Origin: an uncultured Verrucomicrobiota bacterium | GTDB taxonomy: Bacteria; Verrucomicrobiota; Verrucomicrobiia; Opitutales; Seribacteraceae | NCBI GenBank assembly: GCA_902615835.1 | Contig: CACMQL010000001.1 | Location: 10,001-74,000, forward strand | Direction of reading: 5' to 3' | DNA length: 64,000 nucleotides | Shown: positions 20,963 to 28,025 of the stretch, in pieces | How the letters are laid out: each line of letters starts with the position of its first letter | Numbering within the stretch: position 1 is the first letter of the stretch | Program-made: the position numbers and the translations under genes | The notes under the pieces: generated by a model | Told to the model about the DNA's origin: nothing | Seen by the model: the letters and a program-made list of their open reading frames with translations, nothing else | Databases searched by the model: none

Positions 20963-22198
20963 ATGCCTAAGTTAGTGAATAAAAAACAAAATAGAGTAGT
21001 CATTGAAGGTGTTTGTACTATCAGACATATTTCCCAAAACGACAAGTGGGAAGTTGATGCAGGACTTAAACTTGGAGGATCTAAAAAACATAGAAAACGA
21101 TTCAAATCAAGAGAAGAGGCATTAGCATATGCTGACCTTTTAAAAACTAAGCTCCACAACCAAGGAACAAGTGCCTTTAAACTAACTACTGCTCAACAGG
21201 TGGATGCAGAACAGGCTCTAAAAGCTCTGAAGGAAACAAAGTTCACTACCCTACTCCAGGCAGTTGAATTTACCAAGAGATTCGCGGGCAAAAACTTATC
21301 AGATATTACTATCACTGAACTAGTGAATGAGTTTCGGGAAATGAAAGAATCAGAGCGAAGCCGTGACCTTAGAGGAGCATCAGATGCTACGATCCACGAA
21401 TATAAGTATAGGCATGGACTGCTTGCTGATCATTTTGGTCACATGCTTGTAAGAGAATTTACTGAAAATGATTTCAAACCACTATTTGCAAAAAAGAATT
21501 ACTCCCCCAACCTGCTCAGTAAAACCAAGACTTTATTTAACTTTGCTGTTAAAAAAGGAATAATTCCTGAAAACCCTATTAAGCTAGATCCTCCGAAGAA
21601 AAAGGCTACTCAGCCTAGAGTTTTCAGCGATAAAGATTGGAGAAACTTTGTTCTCACGGCCATCCACACTCAAGAGCATACATTCTCTAAGGGTGAACCT
21701 GTTGAGCTTATGGCTTATGTAATTTTGGGATTATGGTGTGGTTTAAGACCCACCGCAGAAATCGAGCGTTTAGAATGGAAAGATATACATTTTGATGGTG
21801 ACAAACCATCTGTTTTCATTCACCCCGATTGGAAAGTGAAACACAGCAGATGGGTTGATATACCGGCTTGTGCTGTAGAACTTCTTAAAAGATGCCGAAA
21901 GTCTTCAGGAAAGGTAGTAAATTCAAAAAACCTTAGGAGAAGACTTGATTGGCTTAAGGAGCAAGCAGGTGTCTCCGAGTCCTGGTCTTCGGATATCATG
22001 CGTCATACATTTGCAAGTATGCACTACGGATTACATGGTGACAAAAGTGGAATCGCTAACCAACTTGGCCATGTCTCTCAAGGAGTTCTCGATCATTATA
22101 TAAATAACGGAAAGAGAATGAGGGAACGAGCAAAAGAGTTCTTTTCCTTCACTACACCCCTTCCCGATCAGTCTCTAGAGTTTGAAGCTTCTGCATAG
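20963..22198 (+). CDS. tyrosine recombinase/phage-type integrase
   Basis: N-terminal arm-binding-like region, core-binding region, catalytic GLWCGLRPTAEIERLEWKDI, IMRHTFASMHY, QLGHVSQGVLDHYIN; ATG at 20963 preferred over track start 20903. Confidence 0.93.
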   Translation: MPKLVNKKQNRVVIEGVCTIRHISQNDKWEVDAGLKLGGSKKHRKRFKSREEALAYADLLKTKLHNQGTSAFKLTTAQQVDAEQALKALKETKFTTLLQAVEFTKRFAGKNLSDITITELVNEFREMKESERSRDLRGASDATIHEYKYRHGLLADHFGHMLVREFTENDFKPLFAKKNYSPNLLSKTKTLFNFAVKKGIIPENPIKLDPPKKKATQPRVFSDKDWRNFVLTAIHTQEHTFSKGEPVELMAYVILGLWCGLRPTAEIERLEWKDIHFDGDKPSVFIHPDWKVKHSRWVDIPACAVELLKRCRKSSGKVVNSKNLRRRLDWLKEQAGVSESWSSDIMRHTFASMHYGLHGDKSGIANQLGHVSQGVLDHYINNGKRMRERAKEFFSFTTPLPDQSLEFEASA

Positions 22199-22224
22199 TA
22201 AGTTCCACTAGAATTATTCACCCA

Positions 22225-23262
22225 ATGCAAATGGATTATCCTGATAAGAGTTGGAATTTTAGTAATGCAGATTCTGTTGAAAATCATGTGGTTTTTATCA
22301 GAAAATTAGAAAACATGCATTGGAGTAACATAGATGATAAGGTCAGTGACTATCAGAAGTGTTGGGGGTGGGAGATGAACCGTTCTCTTTTTTTTGAAAA
22401 CCGTCATTATTTTAAAAAACTAGACGATGCCCGAAGGTTATGCAGTGAGCATGAAAAGAGATTGGTTAAACTAGTTTTGGAGAATCCGAGAGAAGAAGAT
22501 ATAGAGCCTAAGCACCAAGCTTTAGAGAAGGTGTTTAAAGAAAAAAACCAAGATTTCTTCATTGAAGCATGCCGATACTATTTCCCATTTAATATTCCTG
22601 AATGGCCACATACCGCATATCTATCTCACAATAAGACAAAACGCTCAAAATGGAAGGTATTCAAGGGTTACTTGCCTGAAGAAGTTCCCGGGAAAGAGAA
22701 TATTTTCATCAATAATTTATTCCTGAGTAGCCATCTTCAACCTTGGTCACATGATGCTCAGTCTAATATCAAAAAACCAAACGATATTCAGCTAAGTAAA
22801 GTAACTGAATGGAATGGAATATCCCTGGAATTCCCCCCCAACTACAAGTCAAGTTCTTCGGTTCCTATGCTAATGCACATAGATACCTCATGGACTAGAG
22901 ATGATTTCTTAAATGCAATGAGGAAACAGTGGAAAGAGATTAAAGAGGAAAGAGAAAAACTCGTAACTCATTACACTTCATTGGGAGCTAAATTTATATC
23001 TAAAGAAAATAGAAATGTCATATTAAAGAAAATGTCCTCAGCTCTAAGGCAACTAGGACATTACAGAATATTAAAGCACTGCGAATTGGATGAGTGGAGA
23101 TATATTAAGAAAATCATGCCTAAAGGATGGGCTTTTAAGAGCAAAAAGGTGTTTCACGATGCAGTAAAGTTATCTGCAACTTCTCACTTATTCCCCCTGC
23201 TTAAATTGTCGAGTCAAAGCGTATATCCATCAAGTTTTTTGGATATCCTCTATGGGGCTTGA
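22225..23262 (+). CDS. hypothetical protein, island-encoded
   Basis: 345-aa ORF directly after integrase; no family recognised. Confidence 0.6.
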   Translation: MQMDYPDKSWNFSNADSVENHVVFIRKLENMHWSNIDDKVSDYQKCWGWEMNRSLFFENRHYFKKLDDARRLCSEHEKRLVKLVLENPREEDIEPKHQALEKVFKEKNQDFFIEACRYYFPFNIPEWPHTAYLSHNKTKRSKWKVFKGYLPEEVPGKENIFINNLFLSSHLQPWSHDAQSNIKKPNDIQLSKVTEWNGISLEFPPNYKSSSSVPMLMHIDTSWTRDDFLNAMRKQWKEIKEEREKLVTHYTSLGAKFISKENRNVILKKMSSALRQLGHYRILKHCELDEWRYIKKIMPKGWAFKSKKVFHDAVKLSATSHLFPLLKLSSQSVYPSSFLDILYGA

Positions 23263-23296
23263 GTAAGTCTGTACGCTTTTACTCATTTCCCCTTTT

Positions 23297-23554
23297 TTGG
23301 AATATTTCTGCTTTATTGGGAATATGGCAAATATACATGACAACAATTCGCAAACAATACTAACGCAGAGCGGTCTGATGACTTCGAAGGAACTCGCAAA
23401 GTTCCTCCGGTTTTCGACCAGACACATCTCAAATCTTGTTCGTTCAAGACGGATTCCAAGAATCAAGTGCGGACACGCAGTTCGCTTTGATCCTGAAGCT
23501 GTCCTAAGAGCATTGAGTCGATACGAGGAAGAAGAACTAGGGAGAGAAGACTAA
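23297..23554 (+). CDS. helix-turn-helix protein, excisionase/MerR-like
   Basis: LMTSKELAKFLRFSTRHISNLVRSRRIPRIKCGHAVRFDPEAVLRAL. Confidence 0.85.
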   Translation: MEYFCFIGNMANIHDNNSQTILTQSGLMTSKELAKFLRFSTRHISNLVRSRRIPRIKCGHAVRFDPEAVLRALSRYEEEELGRED

Positions 23555-23961
23555 TGACAGAGTACAGAATTCTTCCACCCGTAATAGAGCGAGGTATATA
23601 CAAGCATCGACTTATAGAAAGAAAAGGTATGGTGGGAATCTATCAAAGCTACTTGCGGAAAAAACCTCATGAGCTTTTCGGATATTGCGTAGCCCGAATC
23701 ACTCGTGAGAAAGAAGCCCGGTTCAAGAATGGTATAGTGATACCAGCACGAGAGCGGTTTCCATCACCATCTCGTATCGGAACTCATGGGTTTTTCTACC
23801 AACCCAATTCATTAGATTACGCAATAGAACACTATCACGAGCTAGTACGGAAATTCTCCACCCCATACCCCCCTAAAAATCCGACTTCACCCTCAGAGAA
23901 TACCATTACTCGTTTTGACGAAGAAAACGAACAATTGGGGGGGGACGGGGTTGTCGCATGA
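23554..23961 (+). CDS. hypothetical protein
   Basis: TAATG/ATGA-type overlaps with both neighbours; no family recognised. Confidence 0.6.
   Translation: MTEYRILPPVIERGIYKHRLIERKGMVGIYQSYLRKKPHELFGYCVARITREKEARFKNGIVIPARERFPSPSRIGTHGFFYQPNSLDYAIEHYHELVRKFSTPYPPKNPTSPSENTITRFDEENEQLGGDGVVA
23860..23951. repeat. nested imperfect palindrome, copy 1
   Basis: Outer ACCCCATACCCCCC (23860-23873) / GGGGGGGGACGGGGT (23937-23951); inner TCGTTTT (23910-23916) / AAAACGA (23924-23930). Confidence 0.7.
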
Positions 23962-25247
23962 GTGCGATACGAGCAGAGGAGTTGCTCGACAGGAAGATAT
24001 CTAGATTCAATAGTGTAAGATCAAAGAAAAGTTCTTCGGACTACTCGCTCAGGGAATTCCTGAGCGAGGTTCGGGGAACGACAAACAAGGTCTTGGTTCA
24101 GCAGATCCGGAAAGAACGATGCGAGAAAAAACAGAAAGCACTAAAGAGAAGCCTTCCAGGTGTAACACTTAGTGGAGTCGGGAACAGAAAGTCCAAGGAC
24201 ACTCGAACCGAACCAAACTTTCAGCATAGCGGTTTGCTACAGATAGATTTCGATAATGCGGATAATCCGGATTTGGATGTCGAAGCCATGGTTCAGAAGC
24301 TTAAGAAGGACACTCATGTCCTATTATTATTCCTATCACCGAGAAGTGGCATAAAGCTAATTGTTCCTATTCCTAAGTCCGTTGAGCAACATAAAGATTC
24401 TTTTTATTTGGCGAGTTCTTACTTTAGACAGACTTTTGGATTAGTGGCAGATGAAGCACCCAAGAATCATCGCTCATTATGCTTTCTCTCTTATGACCCA
24501 CATGCATTTGTGCGCGATGGATTGGTACTCGTGTTTGTTCCTGACTCATCTTTGCAAATTCAAGGTAACGCAGTAACACAGACACACAGTGACGCAGTAA
24601 CACAGATACGCAGTAACTCAGAAGAATATAAGGAAATAAGCGGGATTGAGCGGTTAAGGCACGATAAGCAGATAGAGGATAAGGTGCAGAAGTGGATGAG
24701 CGACCCAAGCACTTCCCCTGAATTAATTCAACTATGGGAATTAGTGAGGAGACGCTTCAAACCTAACCTTGGAGAGAGGAACAAAATACTATGCGAATTC
24801 ATCCCCTTCGCTCATCGTCGTATGTCCCGCAAGTGTGCAATGGGACTCGCAAGGGTGATGCGTGAGGTTTGGGATTGTGTATGCACGGATCCTATGGATC
24901 AGCATATGCGGGAGGCTGAGTCATTATGGGAAGGGTGCGAAAATACTTTCGCTAATGAACTTAATCCTGAAGAGTTTGAATTTTACAACGAGTTCTCAGG
25001 CTCGATGGAATTTCTGCATTCCCCGTTTCGTATCTGTCGAGACTTGGCATTCTATGATGAGGGAAAAACGGAAATCGGAAAGTTCTTCCTGGGTTGTCGC
25101 GAGTTGGGACTTCGGTTGGGCGTTAGCCACAAAACTGCATCAGAATATCTAAATAAACTAGAGGGATATGAAATTATCGAAGTTCTCAGCAAAGGAAGAA
25201 TGATTGGTCGCCAGGCGACTGAGTTCAAATGGCTACTTGCTCTTTAA
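23958..25247 (+). CDS. VirE_N/BT4734-like primase-type replication protein with C-terminal winged-HTH-like region
   Basis: KALKRSLPGVTLSGVG...GLLQIDFDNADNPDLDVEAMVQKLKKDTHVLLLFLSPRSGIKLIVPIP...YFRQTFGLVADEAPKNHRSLCFLSYDPHAFV; C-term LGLRLGVSHKTASEYLNKLEGYEIIEV. Confidence 0.78.
   Translation: MSAIRAEELLDRKISRFNSVRSKKSSSDYSLREFLSEVRGTTNKVLVQQIRKERCEKKQKALKRSLPGVTLSGVGNRKSKDTRTEPNFQHSGLLQIDFDNADNPDLDVEAMVQKLKKDTHVLLLFLSPRSGIKLIVPIPKSVEQHKDSFYLASSYFRQTFGLVADEAPKNHRSLCFLSYDPHAFVRDGLVLVFVPDSSLQIQGNAVTQTHSDAVTQIRSNSEEYKEISGIERLRHDKQIEDKVQKWMSDPSTSPELIQLWELVRRRFKPNLGERNKILCEFIPFAHRRMSRKCAMGLARVMREVWDCVCTDPMDQHMREAESLWEGCENTFANELNPEEFEFYNEFSGSMEFLHSPFRICRDLAFYDEGKTEIGKFFLGCRELGLRLGVSHKTASEYLNKLEGYEIIEVLSKGRMIGRQATEFKWLLAL
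24567..24614. repeat. 24-bp tandem repeat x2 with three GCAGTAAC boxes (iteron-like)
   Basis: AACGCAGTAACACAGACACACAGT + GACGCAGTAACACAGATACGCAGT, followed by AACTCAG. Confidence 0.75.
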
Positions 25248-25251
25248 AGCC

Positions 25252-25345
25252 ACCCCGTACCCCCCTAATTATTGGAGATTGAGGTGCGACCCGATCCTTC
25301 CCCTTCGCACGGGCATAAATACAAAAAAAGTGGGGGGACGGGGTA
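25252..25345. repeat. nested imperfect palindrome, copy 2 (intergenic)
   Basis: Outer ACCCCGTACCCCCC (25252-25265) / GGGGGGACGGGGTA (25332-25345); inner GTGCGA (25284-25289) / TCGCAC (25305-25310). Confidence 0.75.
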
Positions 25346-25368
25346 TGGATTTGTTTGAAAGAAAACTC

Positions 25369-25884
25369 TTAGCCATTCAACACCTCCTCTTTCTGCCCGA
25401 ACAAAGCGTCATAAACTTCTCGCGGATCGTACTCCCGCTTAACCTCAAATCGGTGTAGCGGAATTCCTGCTGACTGTATTGCGTCATTCAAAAACGCATC
25501 CCGCTCCATCCGCTTTGATTGCTTGTGACTCGAGTCATCCAATTCTATGGCAAACTTTACCGACATATCGCTTGGGTCACATGCCACGAAGTCCAGGTGC
25601 TTTGCTTTAATACGATTGAACGCTGAAGACCGGGTCGAGTTATCTAGTCCTTTCTTCACCTTGATAATATCAGCCAACCGCACCTGAGCCATAATTCGAT
25701 AGTGCGAACCGATAACCTGATCGAGAACTCCGAGAAATTTTAGTTCTGCAGGTGCAAGCAAATTTTCTTTTGCTTCGTATGGCGATTCACCGCGAACTCT
25801 TCCCCTTAGAAATTTAAAAACTGCGAGTATTCCGAGAAGAACAATAAGCCCAATCGCGATGTAGAGGTATTTCACTCTCCACAC
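25369..25884 (-). CDS. membrane-anchored DUF2726 (PD-(D/E)XK-like) protein
   Basis: N-terminal TM MWRVKYLYIAIGLIVLLGILAVFKF, then LAPAELKFLGVLDQVIGSHYRIMAQVRLADIIKV...KHLDFVACDPSDMSVKFAIELDDSSHKQSKRMERDAFLNDAIQSAGIPLHRFEV. Confidence 0.82.
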   Translation of the reverse strand: MWRVKYLYIAIGLIVLLGILAVFKFLRGRVRGESPYEAKENLLAPAELKFLGVLDQVIGSHYRIMAQVRLADIIKVKKGLDNSTRSSAFNRIKAKHLDFVACDPSDMSVKFAIELDDSSHKQSKRMERDAFLNDAIQSAGIPLHRFEVKREYDPREVYDALFGQKEEVLNG

Positions 25885-26142
25885 AAAAGCACATCTGCAC
25901 TTTGATAGTCAAAACCTACTTATACCATTCGTGTAAATATAGGGTATATAGGTGTAATAAAGTGACATTTTTGGGATGCTATAATGTAGAACACCAATTC
26001 AACGCAATGCATCTAACAGAAAGAGACTCCTGCAAAAATATGTAAAACTCATGTATTATTTTAGTAATAAAATAAATAGAGATTTCAACCGCTTGACTGA
26101 GTAACAGGATCGTGTTTATTTTTTGGTTCATTCTAAGTCCAA

Positions 26143-27858
26143 ATGAAATCTTTAATACAATTTATCACATTCCTTTTAATCCTCTTAGCCGGATCTTTTG
26201 AATCACTCGCTAATGGTATCACGGTTCTTAAAAACGCAGAGGGAACAACTAGTGTTGAGGTTGAGCCAAACAACGGGAGTGAAAATGCGAATCCTATTTA
26301 TTCAGGGGTCGAGATTGTGGGTAACAATGGTGAGTCAGATTACGATTTCTTTAGTTTTTCTTTAGATGAGCCTAGCTTAATGACCTTAGAAACCCTGAGG
26401 TTTAATGATCAAATAGAAATCCTAGACCCCAATGGGGTAATCATATTTTCAGAGAGTTATATTAATAACAAAACCTTCTCTATTGCAGGAGTACAAAAAG
26501 GAACTTACATCATTAGATTAACAAATAATTCTTATTCAGACACCTATAGTTTTAAGCTTAGCTTTCCCCAAAATAATTCATCATTAGAATCAACGCTTAT
26601 AAATTTAGAAACTAAAGTTGGATATCTTACTGTACAACTCACTGACACCAACGCATCCCTGCAGTCTGCATTGGCAAGCAACTCAACTTTAACTGCAGAG
26701 AAGACTAACTTGGAGGCTCAACTACAGATGGCCAACTCTCGGATAAGCGAATTGGAGAGTGAGCTAGCAACTCTCAAATCTCAGCAATCAAGTGCCTCAA
26801 ATTCTTCAAGCAACCAAAGTTCTTCATCATCGAGTACTGTAGTAGAAATTAAAAAAGTAGCATCAATCAAGGCATATGGATTGCAGTTTTCACTATCCCC
26901 CTCTTACACGGATACGGGCAGTACAATATACTTCACATCATATGACGGGTCTTCAGGATATCCGTTAAATGATAATAATTCGGTAAGCTCTGAAGTAAAA
27001 AATCTCACCCTTGGATCTTCAGTTTTCTACACGGATTACCTTGTTGCGGAAGGCTATGTCTACGGGTACGGCACTGCTACGCTTAATATGCAAACTACTG
27101 ACAGCGATGGAAATGGGGTGCTAGATTTTCTCCAAAAGGAGAATTCCGTAAACATTTCAGTTAGCGGTAACTCAGCTTTACATTGGTTGATGGAAGGAGC
27201 CTCAGGATCAGATTCTTACTTGAGCGGTACTTTCACTAGAAGTGCAGGATTAAACACGGGCAATTACTTATTTTATTATCAGTATCCTAGCACTACTGCG
27301 TCAGCAAGAGGCGTTTGGTCAGTTCAGTATTTCGATGGTACCATCGAATATGATGGCGAGAAGTATTACCTAAGTATAAATACTACAAACTCAGAAGGGC
27401 GGGATATTAGCGGATACAGTACTGCAGAATATTCGGTAACTAATTCTAATACTCTTAACCTAGGTGCTATGAGCATAACAACAGACTATGACTCAAGTAT
27501 TCTTCAGACACAATCAACAACGCTTAAACGATCAGGAAATAAATACTCAGGTTACTTAAAAGCATTGGATGGAGATACTGATACATCCTGGGCAGACTAT
27601 GTTGATTGGTATATCGAAATTTCCGACCCAAATGATTCGGACAACGACAATATCCCCGACTTCACAGACCCTGTAGAAACTAAAACTGCCCCTACGACTG
27701 TAGACTTTGATGGGTGGAATTGGCACAAAGGGCCATGGGTTTATAACCACAAGAATAACGATTGGAATTATTACAGTCCCAATTTCATATGGAGTTACAA
27801 GCACAACAAATGGTTTACCTGGGATGCAAGTACTGATGCATGGAAAGCCTCCCAGTAG
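26143..27858 (+). CDS. secreted protein: PPC-like domain, coiled coil, W-rich C-terminal tail
   Basis: Signal peptide; EPNNGSENANPI...SDYDFFSFSL...YIIRLTNNS; coiled coil; tail DGWNWHKGPWVYNHKNNDWNYYSPNFIWSYKHNKWFTWDASTDAWKASQ. Confidence 0.72.
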   Translation: MKSLIQFITFLLILLAGSFESLANGITVLKNAEGTTSVEVEPNNGSENANPIYSGVEIVGNNGESDYDFFSFSLDEPSLMTLETLRFNDQIEILDPNGVIIFSESYINNKTFSIAGVQKGTYIIRLTNNSYSDTYSFKLSFPQNNSSLESTLINLETKVGYLTVQLTDTNASLQSALASNSTLTAEKTNLEAQLQMANSRISELESELATLKSQQSSASNSSSNQSSSSSSTVVEIKKVASIKAYGLQFSLSPSYTDTGSTIYFTSYDGSSGYPLNDNNSVSSEVKNLTLGSSVFYTDYLVAEGYVYGYGTATLNMQTTDSDGNGVLDFLQKENSVNISVSGNSALHWLMEGASGSDSYLSGTFTRSAGLNTGNYLFYYQYPSTTASARGVWSVQYFDGTIEYDGEKYYLSINTTNSEGRDISGYSTAEYSVTNSNTLNLGAMSITTDYDSSILQTQSTTLKRSGNKYSGYLKALDGDTDTSWADYVDWYIEISDPNDSDNDNIPDFTDPVETKTAPTTVDFDGWNWHKGPWVYNHKNNDWNYYSPNFIWSYKHNKWFTWDASTDAWKASQ

Positions 27859-28025
27859 AACAATATGATTCCTGTTACAGAATTCTACGGCCTTCAAAAT
27901 AATACCTCTAAATATATGAGACTTGAAGGCAGTACCAACCGGAAATTCTGTCTGGATAAGTTCAGCTATTTGGATTGAATTAGATACCTCATCAATCTCT
28001 TGACAAATAATTAAATTGTACAATC

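Noticed and set aside
23297-23961. Possible toxin-antitoxin pair (HTH plus small ORF)
   Set aside because: The HTH reads as an excisionase-type regulator, and the partner shows no toxin motif and is coupled to the primase gene.
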